Positions 43,001 to 52,469 of a stretch of 52,526 bases of DNA are shown one piece after another. The translations under genes were made by a program, and so were the position numbers. The stretch spans positions 1 through 52,526 of the forward strand of contig JAFSYB010000026.1 of assembly GCA_017443765.1 (NCBI GenBank), read 5' to 3'. How positions within the stretch are numbered: the first letter of the stretch is position 1; each line of letters starts with the position of its first letter. This DNA comes from Muribaculaceae bacterium (GTDB lineage: Bacteria > Bacteroidota > Bacteroidia > Bacteroidales > Muribaculaceae). The notes beneath the pieces were generated by a model, which did no database searches, had not been told where the DNA came from, and saw nothing but the letters and a program-made list of their open reading frames with translations.

Positions 43001-46000
43001 CGCCCAGCGAGGGGTTTCCCTGCACGGTGACGCGGTGGTTGGGCGCGTTGGGGTCCTGCCGGGTGAAGCGCTGGTTATACCCCACTCCACTCTCGCCGGC
43101 GAGCTTGGCGGCGTTGCGTTCCTTCTTCACATTGGTGAGCACATCGAGGTCGATGTCGAGCATGTTCTGCTCGGGCCACACTTTCAGGCGGTCGGCCGAA
43201 CTGTTGGTGCTATAACGCCCGGGAGCGGTGAGGTCGAGAGGTATCTCATACTCGTAGTAGTTGTTCTTTATATCGGAACCCAGTCGCAGGAATGCCGACA
43301 CATCGCCGTTGCGCAGGACGGCATCGTCGATAAACGCCTCGGCGTGGAGGAACATCTGTAATCGCTGGTAGATGCGCAGGTCGAGCTGGGTGTTGCGGTA
43401 CACGCCGCGAGCGTCACCGGGCTGAAGCCCCTCGACTTTCATCTGCATCGACTGCTCGTTGAGCTGGGTGATTTGCGATTGTCCGGAATCGACGATACGA
43501 CTCACCCCCGGAGGCAGCACGTAGTTCACCGGCTCACGCGAGGCGTTCTCCTCGATGTTGACGGTGTTCACGTTCACACTGCCCTGCGCGGGAGCGTCGC
43601 CGCGCATGTTCAGGTTGTAGTCGTAGTTACGCCACTCACCGCGCATGAGTTCCAGGGTGGCAAAGCGCAGGTGGGTGGTCTCGGTGAAGCCGGTGAGGAA
43701 CATTCGCACGAAGCGTATGGTGGTGAAGTCGTTGATGGAACCCACTTTCTTCTCATAGCTGCGCAGGGGGATGCTGAACTGATACCAGGTGGCATTCTGT
43801 CGCTCTCCATTGCGGGTGGTGATCACGCTCTCGCGCTTGTCTATGATGTGGTTGCGTCCCACCTGGAGCGAATCGGGGTGGATGGCCACGCGGTACTGGA
43901 AATAGCGCTCGTACTCGTTGAGGGTGTTGTCCTGGTTGATGTCCTCCACATCGGGCACGCTGCGTGCGCTCTGGTAGAGGCCGTCGCTGGCATCCTCGAC
44001 CGAGATTGAGTTACCCTCGGTGCCGTTATAGTGCTTGTATCGTTCGAGAATGCCCAGGCGCAGCTCGTCGTAGTCATATCCCCGGAAGAAATGGTAGTTG
44101 TCGCTGGCCGGGTCGTTGAGCGGCGAGAACTGGTCCTGCTCCATGCGCGAGATGGCCTCGGGCGAGAGCTTGGTGCGCAGCTTGGTGACAAAGTCGCGGT
44201 AGGTCGGGAAGGTCTTCTCCTCATCGGTGCTGAGCCCGTTCAGGCCCACGTCCTGCGACTTGCGGTCGCCATTGCTGGTGTCGAAAGCGTAGGTTAGCGA
44301 GGTTTGTGTAGACACCTTGCCCCAGTTGGTGCTCTTGATGTACTGCTGGTCCACGTTGCTGCCCAAGCCGTTCTCGTAGGATTTCAATCCGTCCTTGAGG
44401 ATATCCTCGCTCACCTCGCCCAGGTTGAAATAGAGCGAGCCGCCGTCACGGTTGGGATTGGAATCGTCGAGGAACGGGTCGAGAAGCCAGAACTGGATAT
44501 ACTCGATGTTCGACTGCTCAAAATCGGTGTTGTCGAGCTTGCGCATGATGCCACCCCAGCGCTTTTCGGGATTGAGCAGGTAGCCGTCGGCGTCCACATT
44601 CTCGGCATCGAGGTTGTAGGGGCCTCGCTCCTTGGGGTAGAACGAGAGGTTGAGGGTTTGCACGGTCGACGACTCGCCGTAGTTGAGTTCGCGTCCGGGG
44701 AAGACCTCGCTGTAGGGCACCTCGCGCACATAGGGGTTGGAAAGCTGGTCAAGGTCGTTCTTGATGTAGCCCGGCACATAGCTGGAGTTGCGCTGCGTGA
44801 ACAGCCGGTCGATGTAGTACCAGGCGAGCAGCGAGCGGTTGCTGCCGTAGCTCACGTCGTCGGTGCGTCCGGCCTCTTCGAACAGGGTGCCGCTGCCGCC
44901 GTCGTAGGGCGTGGAGGCCAGGAACCACGAGTAGGGCGAGCGCAGGTCGATGCCCGACTGCGTGGACTCGAAATCGTCGATATAGCTGCTGCCCCGGTTC
45001 GAGCCGGTCTTGGCCTGATGCGGGAGCAGCTGGGCAAACTCGCCCTTGAACGTGATTTCGGACGGTGCGGTGGCGTTGACCGTTGGGATTTTGTTCAGCA
45101 AGTTGGTGAGCCACATGAACTTGGTCTTGTAGGCCATGTTCACGCCCCAGATGGTGTTGTTCACCAGCTCGTCGCCGATGGCCACCTTCTCGGTGAGCGA
45201 CTTCTCGCCGTAGTGCATCACGGTGCCGCCGATGTGGAAATTCTTGTTGAAAGCATAGTTCAGGTCCAAACCCAGGAGGGTCTTGCGCTGCATACTGAAG
45301 TTGGACTGATTCTCCATTGAGACGCTGATGTTGGTTCCGGCGTCGATGATGCTTTGGTTGGTGATGGTCACCGTACCCATGTTATAGTCCACGGTGTAGT
45401 CGCTGTTCTCGGTGAGCGGCACGCCACCGGCGGTGACCACCACCGAGCCGCGCGGCACGTTCATGGCGTTGAGGCGAATGACGTTGCCGCCGCCCGAGCC
45501 TTGGTACTCGCCGGTGAGCACAAACTTGTTCTTGTCCTGTGCCTGGCGGGCGATGGTGAGCGTGCTGTCGTAGAGTTCCTCATAGACATATCGGTCGGCC
45601 AGTGCGTCGTTACCGAATGCCTGGCGCAGGTGCGAGCCGAAAGGCTCAACCACGGGGAAGATGATTTTGCCCAGCGAGCTGTTGACGGTGTAGCCCTCGA
45701 TATAGTCGAAACGGCCGTCTATGTTGGTCTCGTTGTTGGCATCGAGGCGGTCGAGGTTCATCACCTGGAGGAGTGGCTTGCCATTGATGGCACCGTCGGG
45801 GATGTAAGTCAGCTCGGTGCCGGTGGTGTCGCTCAAGTATTTGATGTTGAGCTTGAAGTTCTGCCGGCTCATCTGGTAGCCACCGATGGAATAGATGTTC
45901 TTCATCATCAAGTCCCAGCAAGGATAGGCTGGCGAGGTGGTGGTGCCCTTAATCATTTTCAGGTAGATGCTCTGCTCGGTGCTGGGCACGTCGCTGGCAA

Positions 46001-47519
46001 ACTCACCGACCTGATAGGTCTTCCCTCCGTAGGTGTACTGGAAAGCCACAGCGAGCACCTCATCGGGATTGAGCGCGGTCTTGAGCTGGATGTAACCCAG
46101 GGCGCTGCTGAGCGTGTACTCCGAGGAGTTGAGAAGCCGGGCACTCTCGATTTTCTCGTAGTCACGCCCCCCCTCGAAGCCAAACGCCTGCAGGGGCTGC
46201 AAGGCAGTAGACGACAGGGCCATGTAGCGGGCGTCGGGGTACTGCGTCTTGATTTCTTCCATGAGTGTGTTCGACTCATTGCTGGGGTTTAGCATCTCGG
46301 CATTGGGCTGCCAGTGGTCGTTGAGCATATGCACGCTCTCGCCAGCGTCCATAAAGGCCATGATGTTGCGGCTCTCGTTGTAGGTGCCGCGCTTGTTGGT
46401 AATCCACACCTCGACGCGGGTGATGTTCACGCCCGACGACACAAGCGGCAGGTGCGAGCACCAGTTGTCGTAGTTGTCGCGGAAGAAATGCGACAGGAAG
46501 AAGTTGCGGTTTTGGTCATATTTGTCGGCAGTGATGTAGAATGGTGTGGTCTGCGAGCCGCCACGGGTGTTCACGGTCTGCGTCTCGCTGTTCTGCTGCG
46601 ACACCAGCGCGGTGGCGGTGAGCTTGCCAAATTGCAGCTTGGTTTTGATGCCGAACAGAGCCGCGCTGCCTCGAATCAGCTCCGAGCCAGTGGTCATGCT
46701 CACGTTGCCCGCCTCAATGTTCTTAATTATCTCATCCTCCTTGCCCTCGTAGGCGAGCTTGAGGTTTTTGTTGTCGAAATCAAAGGTGGCATCGGTGTTG
46801 TAGGTCATGTTGAACTTCATCTTGTCGCCCACCGAGGCCGACACCGTGGCCTGGATTTTGTTGTCGAAGTCGAAATAGGTCTTGCGGCGCTGCGACACCG
46901 ACAGAGCCGGGTTGTCGGTCTTGTTGCTCTTCACGCCCATGTTGATTTTCACCGAGCCTTGCGTCTTGAGCTGTACACCGCCAGGGCCGAAGATGGACTC
47001 CAGCGGGCCGAGGCCGAACTGCATATCGAGGAAGTTGAACGGGTTCTTGGCTTTCTCCTCGGCGCTCTCGGCGTTTTTCTTGCGGTAGTACTCCATCATC
47101 GACTGGCGCATGGCCAGGTTGTTGTACTCGCTGGCGCTTATAATGAACGGGGTGACAATGTCGTTGTCGCCCAGCTTGGTGCGAATGATGTAGCACCCAT
47201 TCTCGGGGTCGTACTCGGCCTCAGTCTTAATGTTCGAGGGATCCTTGAGGTCGATGGAGTATTCCCCGTTGCCCTGCACATCGTCGTAGCCGGCGGGGAT
47301 GGTGGGATGCACGTCAAACTCCACGTTGAGTGTGTCGAGAGCGGCCGCCCGCCGCTGCTGGGCAGCTGTTTGCGGCTGCGAGGGCTGCACGGCAGTCATG
47401 GGCGGCGGTGGCGGCGTGAGCTTCGAGGTCACATATTGAGCCAAAGCCGTGTAATTGGCGGCCATGCACACCAGCACACCGCACAGCAATATCGAAGCGA
47501 GTATCTTCGTCGGTTTCAT
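40038..47519 (-). CDS. sprA: SprA, outer-membrane translocon of type IX secretion
   Basis: A giant 2493-residue protein (family members are about 2400-2500) that forms the 36-stranded conduit of the type IX secretion system. Signal peptide MKPTKILASILLCGVLVCMA. Typical family segments are NPFNFLDMQFGLGPLESIFG, VKINMGVKSNKTDNPALSVS, GSELIRGSAALFGIKTKLQFG, the FKGEFAQLLPHQA / GSSYIDDFESTQSGIDLR region, and a final strand ending NYGISINLSLTK. The ATG at 47519 is taken; the frame extends 15 residues before the signal peptide. It follows ruvA by 49 bases, a conserved pair in Bacteroidetes. A matching cargo protein is at 50410. Confidence 0.97.
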   Translation of the reverse strand: MKPTKILASILLCGVLVCMAANYTALAQYVTSKLTPPPPPMTAVQPSQPQTAAQQRRAAALDTLNVEFDVHPTIPAGYDDVQGNGEYSIDLKDPSNIKTEAEYDPENGCYIIRTKLGDNDIVTPFIISASEYNNLAMRQSMMEYYRKKNAESAEEKAKNPFNFLDMQFGLGPLESIFGPGGVQLKTQGSVKINMGVKSNKTDNPALSVSQRRKTYFDFDNKIQATVSASVGDKMKFNMTYNTDATFDFDNKNLKLAYEGKEDEIIKNIEAGNVSMTTGSELIRGSAALFGIKTKLQFGKLTATALVSQQNSETQTVNTRGGSQTTPFYITADKYDQNRNFFLSHFFRDNYDNWCSHLPLVSSGVNITRVEVWITNKRGTYNESRNIMAFMDAGESVHMLNDHWQPNAEMLNPSNESNTLMEEIKTQYPDARYMALSSTALQPLQAFGFEGGRDYEKIESARLLNSSEYTLSSALGYIQLKTALNPDEVLAVAFQYTYGGKTYQVGEFASDVPSTEQSIYLKMIKGTTTSPAYPCWDLMMKNIYSIGGYQMSRQNFKLNIKYLSDTTGTELTYIPDGAINGKPLLQVMNLDRLDANNETNIDGRFDYIEGYTVNSSLGKIIFPVVEPFGSHLRQAFGNDALADRYVYEELYDSTLTIARQAQDKNKFVLTGEYQGSGGGNVIRLNAMNVPRGSVVVTAGGVPLTENSDYTVDYNMGTVTITNQSIIDAGTNISVSMENQSNFSMQRKTLLGLDLNYAFNKNFHIGGTVMHYGEKSLTEKVAIGDELVNNTIWGVNMAYKTKFMWLTNLLNKIPTVNATAPSEITFKGEFAQLLPHQAKTGSNRGSSYIDDFESTQSGIDLRSPYSWFLASTPYDGGSGTLFEEAGRTDDVSYGSNRSLLAWYYIDRLFTQRNSSYVPGYIKNDLDQLSNPYVREVPYSEVFPGRELNYGESSTVQTLNLSFYPKERGPYNLDAENVDADGYLLNPEKRWGGIMRKLDNTDFEQSNIEYIQFWLLDPFLDDSNPNRDGGSLYFNLGEVSEDILKDGLKSYENGLGSNVDQQYIKSTNWGKVSTQTSLTYAFDTSNGDRKSQDVGLNGLSTDEEKTFPTYRDFVTKLRTKLSPEAISRMEQDQFSPLNDPASDNYHFFRGYDYDELRLGILERYKHYNGTEGNSISVEDASDGLYQSARSVPDVEDINQDNTLNEYERYFQYRVAIHPDSLQVGRNHIIDKRESVITTRNGERQNATWYQFSIPLRSYEKKVGSINDFTTIRFVRMFLTGFTETTHLRFATLELMRGEWRNYDYNLNMRGDAPAQGSVNVNTVNIEENASREPVNYVLPPGVSRIVDSGQSQITQLNEQSMQMKVEGLQPGDARGVYRNTQLDLRIYQRLQMFLHAEAFIDDAVLRNGDVSAFLRLGSDIKNNYYEYEIPLDLTAPGRYSTNSSADRLKVWPEQNMLDIDLDVLTNVKKERNAAKLAGESGVGYNQRFTRQDPNAPNHRVTVQGNPSLGDVRVMMIGVRNNANSQRNCVVWADELRVTDFDNEGGWAAKASMTLNMSDIATVNAAFHKETHGFGAVNQSLSQRRLDDYDQYSIAVQGDAGRFLPEKVKLKAPIYYSYNSEKTTPKYNPLDQDILLKDAIDACSTDAQRDSINNFALTQRTASSFSLSNLKFDVKSKNPMPWDPANFTFSYSFNRQHLNDPDNVYENTSDTRGSFQYSWTPYAKPFTPFKSLIDAKNKNMKFFREWEIHWLPSNIAFSTNISRYYYEQQTRNETGIDVELPVSVSKNFLWDRQFSISWSPLKSLTASFNSNTTAHILEPVGQVNKRLFPDQYRDWRDSVWRSIKDLGTPWKYNQTFNASYKAPFNAIPILSFLTASATYNATYNWDRGTQVAGVTSGNTIANQSSLSFDTRLAMDQLYNKVPYLKDVNKRFSGSGGDNKRDPKKPKAKKFNRTFKLNPDSSTIIKHNMNVKEVRVTATTTKNKPFPVEFKKVDDNTVEILTHGEENIKFTITEVQKEHGGFLWELGQYTTRLLMSVRSVNVRFRTTRQLNLPQFVPEIGDIFGQSTHYDVMSPGLDFAFGFVGESYIERAKQHGWLLGDQTQTSPALFARTQEFNAEVQLEPIKGLKITLTGNRTDNRTSQVQFMYDDMTALYSGSYTKTHVALRTALRGVSADNGYQSKAWDDFLANIPIVADRIQQQYAGTTYPDRGFLQGSIMAGKEFNPESGTVNPMSSDVLIPAFMAAYSGKSPHKVTLNPFPALKEILPNWRVTYDGLSKMELFKKWFKSFTLTHAYQCTYQVGSFNSFTDWVAIGDGLGFTKDAITGNAIPSSPYNISSVTVTEKFAPLIGVNVTLKNEMTFNCEFRDSRTLTLNSSAGQLVEALTRSFVLGAGYKIANFGAFLKLKGQQKGVSNDLTMNLNVQLNNNTGLIRKMDVNTTQATNGTRTLGINFTANYQMSKRVTLGAYFDHQVNTPLVSATAYPTTNSNYGISINLSLTK

Positions 47520-47568
47520 TCTGTATCCATTTCGCGGTACGCCTGGCCGCAGGATGTTAGCCACACGG

Positions 47569-48159
47569 CTACATCATCTTGAGTGCCTGCTTGATGGCCT
47601 GCTCCACGGTAAGGGCGGGCTGCTGCTGGAGCAACTTCTTCAGCGCCTTGGCACTCTGCTGCTGCGTGAAGCCGAGCATCACCAGGGCAGCCTGGGCCTC
47701 GTCGAAGACCGCGCCGGCCGGCGCACCTTCTTCTACTAACGCAGCATCCCCCACTTTTATTTTATCCTTGAGGTCAACAATTATTCTTTGGGCTGTTTTC
47801 GCGCCCACGCCCTTCACGGCCTTAAGCACGCCCACGTTGCCGGTGGCGATAGCACTCTCGAGTTGCTCGGCGGTGGCGCTCGAGAGAATCATGCGTGCCG
47901 TGCCCGGCCCCACGCCGCTCACCGCGATGAGCAGCAGGAACAAGTCGCGCTCGCGCTTGGTGGCGAAGCCGAACAGCACGTGCGCATCCTCGCGGATGGC
48001 CTCGTGCACATAGACGCGCACAAGCTCGTCCTTGCCCACGCGGGAAATCGTGTCGTAAGTAGTAAGCGATATGTTGATCATATACCCCATGCCGTGGTTG
48101 TCCACCACCACAAAGGCCGGATTGAGCTCGGCAACCATGCCGCTGATGTAGTCTAACAT
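47569..48159 (-). CDS. ruvA: Holliday junction branch migration protein RuvA
   Basis: A 196-residue subunit that binds four-way junctions and loads RuvB. OB fold MLDYISGMVAELNPAFVVVD, then helix-hairpin-helix repeats (LLIAVSGVGPGTARMIL and VLKAVKGVGAKTAQRIIVDL), then the C-terminal RuvB-contacting domain (EAQAALVMLGFTQQQSAKAL). The ATG at 48159 is the usual start; an upstream one at 48183 adds eight residues. A -7-like TAACTTTG lies at 48190-48183, so the upstream ATG would fall inside the promoter. Operon with sprA. Confidence 0.95.
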   Translation of the reverse strand: MLDYISGMVAELNPAFVVVDNHGMGYMINISLTTYDTISRVGKDELVRVYVHEAIREDAHVLFGFATKRERDLFLLLIAVSGVGPGTARMILSSATAEQLESAIATGNVGVLKAVKGVGAKTAQRIIVDLKDKIKVGDAALVEEGAPAGAVFDEAQAALVMLGFTQQQSAKALKKLLQQQPALTVEQAIKQALKMM

Positions 48160-48245
48160 AATGAAAACCTTGAATGACGCCACAAAGTTACTGCTTTTTT
48201 TTTAGGTGGGGTCTATTAATTGCAAAAATAAGACTGTACCGACCT

Positions 48246-48286
48246 GAAAAACGGCACCGTTGCCTCGTAGCATCGATGCCGTTTTC
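48246..48286 (-). terminator. Intrinsic terminator of rpsA
   Basis: On the minus strand GAAAACGGCA (48286-48277) pairs with TGCCGTTTTC and the T-run follows. It lies about 50 bases after the rpsA stop. Confidence 0.85.
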
Positions 48287-48336
48287 AAGTCGATAATTGC
48301 CAAAATTAAGGTGGAAACCCTAATTAGTTGTTAGTG

Positions 48337-50145
48337 TTACTCCTCGCCTTTCTCGAGCTTCTCCTTGAGGGCGGCCAGTGCGCTGATGTCGCCCAGGGTG
48401 GTCTTCTCGACGGTGGTGGCAGCCACGGGCTCATCGGCGTGCTGCTCGCCGCGGCGCTCGCCGGCTGCGCGGCGTGCTGCCTTGCGGGTCTCACGAGCCT
48501 CGCCCTTCTGCTCATCCTCGAAGATGCGGCTGTGCGAGAGAATGATGCGCTTGGCGTCCTTGTTAAACTCGATGACCTTGAACTGGAGCTTCTCGTCCTG
48601 CTGGGCCTGCGAGCCGTCTTCCTTGACGAGGTGCTTGGGCGTTGCAAAGCCCTCGACACCGTAAGGCTGCAGGTTGATCACGGCGCCCTTGTCGAGCATC
48701 TCGGTGATCACGCCGTCGTGGATGCTGCCCACGGTGAACACGGTCTCGAACACGTCCCAGGGGTTTTGCTCGAGTTGCTTGTGGCCGAGGCTCAGGCGGC
48801 GGTTCTCCTTGTCAATCTCAAGCACAACCACCTCGATGGGTGCGCCAATCTGCGTGAACTCGCTGGGGTGCTTCACCTTCTTGGTCCACGAGAGGTCGCT
48901 GATGTGAATCAAGCCGTCGACACCCTCCTCCAGCTCGACAAACATGCCGAAGTTGGTGAAGTTGCGCACCTTGGCATTGTGGTGCGAGCCCACGGGGTAC
49001 TTGACCTCGATGTTTGCCCACGGGTCTTCCTTGAGCTGCTTCACGCCGAGCGACATCTTGCGCTCCTCACGGTCGAGTGCCAAGATTTGAGCCTCGACAA
49101 TGTCGCCCACCTTCATGAAGTCCTGAGCCGAGCGCAGGTGCTGGCTCCACGACATCTCGCTCACATGAATGAGTCCTTCGACACCGGGAGCGACCTCTAC
49201 GAATGCGCCGTAGTCGTACATCACCACCACCTTGCCGGTGATGCGGTCGCCCACCTTGAGGTTCGGGTCGAGCTGCTCCCACGGGTGTGGCATGAGCTGC
49301 TTCAGACCCAGGGCGATGCGTTTTTTCTCGTCGTCGAAGTCGAGGATGACGACATTGAGTTTCTGGTCGGGTTCGACGATGTCGGCGGGGTTGTTGACAC
49401 GTCCCCACGATAGGTCGGTGATGTGAATCAGTCCGTCCACACCTCCCAGGTCGATAAACACACCGTAGCTGGTGATGTTCTTCACGGTGCCCTCGAGCAC
49501 CTGGCCCTTCTCGAGCTTGGCGATGATTTCCTTCTTCTGCTGCTCGAGCTCGGCCTCGATGAGGGCCTTGTGGCTCACAACCACGTTCTTGTAGTCCTGA
49601 TTGATTTTCACCACCTTGAACTCCATGGTCTTGCCCACGAACACATCGTAGTCACGAATGGGCTTCACGTCGATTTGGCTTCCGGGGAGGAAGGCCTCGA
49701 TGCCGAACACATCGACAATCATGCCACCCTTGGTGCGGCACTTGACGTACCCCTTGATGACCTCATCTTTCTCAAGCGCTTCGTTAACGCGGTCCCAGCT
49801 CTTTGCCAAGCGGGCCTTGCGGTGCGAGAGAATCAGCTGGCCGTTGCGGTCTTCCTGGTTCTCGACGTACACCTCCACGGTGTCGCCCACCTTCAGGTCG
49901 GGGTTGTAGCGGAACTCGTTAAAGGGGATGATGCCGTCCGACTTCGCACCGATGTTAACCACCACCTCGCGCTTGTTGATTGAGATGACAGTACCTTCGG
50001 TCACGTCCTTGTCCTTAAAGTTGCCAAGGCTGGTGTCGTAGGTTTTTTCCAGTTCCTCGTGGGACTTGTCACGACGGGTCTCGCCATGCTCGTAGGCTTC
50101 CCAGTCGAAATCGGGGATGGGAGAATTTTTTAATTCTTCGCTCAT
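48337..50145 (-). CDS. rpsA: 30S ribosomal protein S1
   Basis: A 602-residue protein with six S1 RNA-binding repeats; clear ones include VTEGTVISINKREVVVNIGA, VIKGYVKCRTKGGMIVDVFG, VLEGTVKNITSYGVFIDLGG, RITGKVVVMYDYGAFVEVAP, HNAKVRNFTNFGMFVELEEG and IHDGVITEMLDKGAVINLQP. It binds mRNA leaders for initiation on the 30S subunit, important in a phylum that rarely uses Shine-Dalgarno pairing. The N-terminus is acidic and the C-terminal tail (EARETRKAARRAAGERRGE) basic. Promoter and terminator are both clear, so it is monocistronic. Confidence 0.97.
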   Translation of the reverse strand: MSEELKNSPIPDFDWEAYEHGETRRDKSHEELEKTYDTSLGNFKDKDVTEGTVISINKREVVVNIGAKSDGIIPFNEFRYNPDLKVGDTVEVYVENQEDRNGQLILSHRKARLAKSWDRVNEALEKDEVIKGYVKCRTKGGMIVDVFGIEAFLPGSQIDVKPIRDYDVFVGKTMEFKVVKINQDYKNVVVSHKALIEAELEQQKKEIIAKLEKGQVLEGTVKNITSYGVFIDLGGVDGLIHITDLSWGRVNNPADIVEPDQKLNVVILDFDDEKKRIALGLKQLMPHPWEQLDPNLKVGDRITGKVVVMYDYGAFVEVAPGVEGLIHVSEMSWSQHLRSAQDFMKVGDIVEAQILALDREERKMSLGVKQLKEDPWANIEVKYPVGSHHNAKVRNFTNFGMFVELEEGVDGLIHISDLSWTKKVKHPSEFTQIGAPIEVVVLEIDKENRRLSLGHKQLEQNPWDVFETVFTVGSIHDGVITEMLDKGAVINLQPYGVEGFATPKHLVKEDGSQAQQDEKLQFKVIEFNKDAKRIILSHSRIFEDEQKGEARETRKAARRAAGERRGEQHADEPVAATTVEKTTLGDISALAALKEKLEKGEE

Positions 50146-50209
50146 TTTAAAAAGTTAATAAATTAGTAAACTACGCTGTTGCCAGATTCGTTCCCGGCAA
50201 AAGCAGCCG

Positions 50210-50240
50210 CAAAGGTACAACTTTTTTCGGACATGGCAAA
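50210..50240 (-). promoter_or_regulatory. Housekeeping promoter of rpsA
   Basis: On the minus strand TTTG (50240-50237), 19 bases, TACCTTTG (50217-50210). Confidence 0.8.
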
Positions 50241-50320
50241 TAGGATTCACTCATTATTAAAAAAACTGTGCCCCAAAACGCTCATTTTAGAAAAATTAAC
50301 TGCGAAAGGAGGCCAAACGC

Positions 50321-50351
50321 TTTGCCGTTCCGAATATTGTGTGTAATTTTG
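50321..50351 (+). promoter_or_regulatory. Housekeeping promoter of the type IX cargo gene
   Basis: TTTG (50321-50324), 19 bases, TAATTTTG (50344-50351). The start of transcription would be near 50358, so the in-frame ATG at 50356 cannot be used. Confidence 0.8.
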
Positions 50352-50409
50352 CTTTTTGAAAATGAGACAAACGAATCTTTATTTACTAACCTTTTTAATT
50401 CACATTTCA

Positions 50410-52227
50410 ATGAAGAAGATTTTACTCTTCGCTGCACTTGCTGCAGCATCGCTGAGCATGAGTGCTCAGTACACCATTGAGAAGCTGTGGGGTACAGAGA
50501 ACGTCCCCGCCGCAGCTGACTGCCGCCAGGGCGTGGGTCTGAACGGCAAGTTCTACATCAACGACAAGACCGATAATGGCGAGGGCCAGGGCTCGGTGTT
50601 GGTTTATGGCGAGAACGGGTTAGAGAACCAGCTGTTCCCCGGCGGCCTGAACTGCGGTATCAACATCGACCAGGCCGGTCATGTGATTGTGAGCCTCGCC
50701 ACGTTCCCCAACGCTGGCAGCTGGCTTTTTGACGACGAGACCCCGATGATTCGCGTTATCGACCCCGCAACCGGCGAAGTCACCGACCTGCCTCTGGGCG
50801 GCGGCGCTCCCAATGGCGGACGCCTCGACGTGCTGGGCCGTGCCTATGGCAACCTGCTGGAGAGCGGTGAGCTTTACCTGCCCCTGCTTCCCGCCAACGG
50901 TGGCATCAACCGCTACTTTTATGAGGGCGGCGAGGTTCTCGGCGAGGACTGCTACGCCCCCCTGCAGTCGCCGGCTGCCAATGCCGACAACATGACCATC
51001 ATCAACGCTGTGGTGGATGCCGACGGCAACGACGCCATCTTCTACTATCAGCGTGGTGGTATGCCCTACCTGTACTACTGGAACGGCGACAACCTGGAGG
51101 GTGAGGCCATCAATATCCCCGCTTGTGACGACGGAACGATCCGTTGCAACCAGAACGGTGCAGACTTCTTCGCTTACAACGGCAAGAACTTCGTGGTTTA
51201 TCCCTGTGGCGCTGCCAACAACGCCTACTACGACGGTTTCGCCATCTATGAAATCGGTGCTGAGGTTCCTTTCTTTTGGAAGTCTCCCACCATCTCTGCC
51301 GCTGCCAACGGCTTCCAGGCCAACTGGCTGAACGCCGAGGTCACCGAGGACGGCGTGCTGATTTACCAGTACGCTCCTGGCAAGAGCATGGAGGTCTACA
51401 AGATGTCGCTCCCCGCCGAGGAGACTCCCGATGTGTACATCCTGGGCGAGGTGAATGAGAACAGCTGGGCTCCCAACGTGGGTCTGAAGATGACCCAGGG
51501 CGATGGTGGCCAGACCTACTTTGCCGACATCACCTGCGATGGCCGCAACGATGGCTACAACTACTTCAGCTTCACCACCGAACTGGCCGAGAACAACGAC
51601 CAGGGTGGCTGGGACTACATTGCTCCCTACCGCTTCGGTGCTGTGAGCGATGGCGACTTCCTGGTGACCGATGAGATGATTGGCATCGAGCTGGCACTGA
51701 CCTACGAGGGTGGCCAGGCCTACAAGATTCCCGCCGGCAACTACACCCTGATGCTTGACTTGACCAACATGAAGCTCGTCATCAACAAGGTGGTTGAGAC
51801 CCGCACAATCAGCGGCAACGTTTACGATGCCGAGGGCAATCCGCTGGAGGGTGTTACCGTGACCGCCATGCCGCTGGCCACCGAACCGGAGGTCATGGCC
51901 ATGCGCGCCCCGGGTGAAGGCTACACCACCACGACCGACGCCGATGGTCACTATGATCTGGAGGTGCCTGCCGATGGCGAGTACAGCGTTACCTTCGAGA
52001 AGGAGGGTTACCTGAACGTCACGGTGCCCGAAATTGAGGCCGAGACCGTGACCCTGGAGGCTGATCCCAACACCGCCGTGAGCGACGTGAACGCCGCCAA
52101 GGCTGTTGCCAGCGTGAAGTATGTGAACGCCGCCGGCCAGGTGAGCGCCAACGCATTCAACGGTGTCAACATCATGGTGACCACCTACACCGACGGCAGC
52201 AAGAGCGCCGTGAAGGTGGTGAAGTAA
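50410..52227 (+). CDS. Secreted protein with CarboxypepD_reg-like domain and type IX sorting signal
   Basis: A 605-residue protein from the ATG at 50410: signal peptide MKKILLFAALAAASLSMSA, a beta-rich main domain of about 370 residues (IEKLWGTENVPAAADCRQG, then FYINDKTDNGEG), a region with short beta segments, then a carboxypeptidase-regulatory-like fold (ISGNVYDAEGNPLEGVTVTA, DADGHYDLEVPADGEYSVTF). The last 45 residues (SVKYVNAAGQVSANAFNGVN, then TDGSKSAVKVVK) fit the C-terminal signals used for type IX export in this order. It would pass through SprA, encoded nearby. The binding or enzymatic role of the main domain is unknown. Confidence 0.82.
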   Translation: MKKILLFAALAAASLSMSAQYTIEKLWGTENVPAAADCRQGVGLNGKFYINDKTDNGEGQGSVLVYGENGLENQLFPGGLNCGINIDQAGHVIVSLATFPNAGSWLFDDETPMIRVIDPATGEVTDLPLGGGAPNGGRLDVLGRAYGNLLESGELYLPLLPANGGINRYFYEGGEVLGEDCYAPLQSPAANADNMTIINAVVDADGNDAIFYYQRGGMPYLYYWNGDNLEGEAINIPACDDGTIRCNQNGADFFAYNGKNFVVYPCGAANNAYYDGFAIYEIGAEVPFFWKSPTISAAANGFQANWLNAEVTEDGVLIYQYAPGKSMEVYKMSLPAEETPDVYILGEVNENSWAPNVGLKMTQGDGGQTYFADITCDGRNDGYNYFSFTTELAENNDQGGWDYIAPYRFGAVSDGDFLVTDEMIGIELALTYEGGQAYKIPAGNYTLMLDLTNMKLVINKVVETRTISGNVYDAEGNPLEGVTVTAMPLATEPEVMAMRAPGEGYTTTTDADGHYDLEVPADGEYSVTFEKEGYLNVTVPEIEAETVTLEADPNTAVSDVNAAKAVASVKYVNAAGQVSANAFNGVNIMVTTYTDGSKSAVKVVK

Positions 52228-52264
52228 GCACCAAAACAAAGCTCACTCCGGTGAGCAATGCAGG

Positions 52265-52298
52265 CCGCGCCCCGCACCCCGGGGCGCGGTTTTTTTTT
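52265..52298 (+). terminator. Strong intrinsic terminator of the cargo gene
   Basis: CCGCGCCCC (52265-52273) pairs with GGGGCGCGG (52281-52289), and nine T follow. A smaller hairpin GCTCAC-TCCG-GTGAGC precedes it at about 52240-52255. Confidence 0.93.
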
Positions 52299-52375
52299 CG
52301 AGGCTTGCCGCCGAGGGGGATTGCGCGTGGGGGGGGCGGAGGCTTAGCCACCGATTACAGAAACAAACCCCAAAC

Positions 52376-52412
52376 GCGGAGACGGCGACCAAATGCGGGG
52401 ACGGCGACCAAA
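52376..52412 (+). repeat. Two direct copies of GACGGCGACCAAA
   Basis: GCGGAGACGGCGACCAAA (52376-52393) is followed at once by GCGGGGACGGCGACCAAA (52395-52412), one base different. Confidence 0.7.
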
Positions 52413-52469
52413 ATGCGCTTGTTGCACCTGGGACAATCCCAAATCATTCCCAAATGGGCGTACAAAAGT

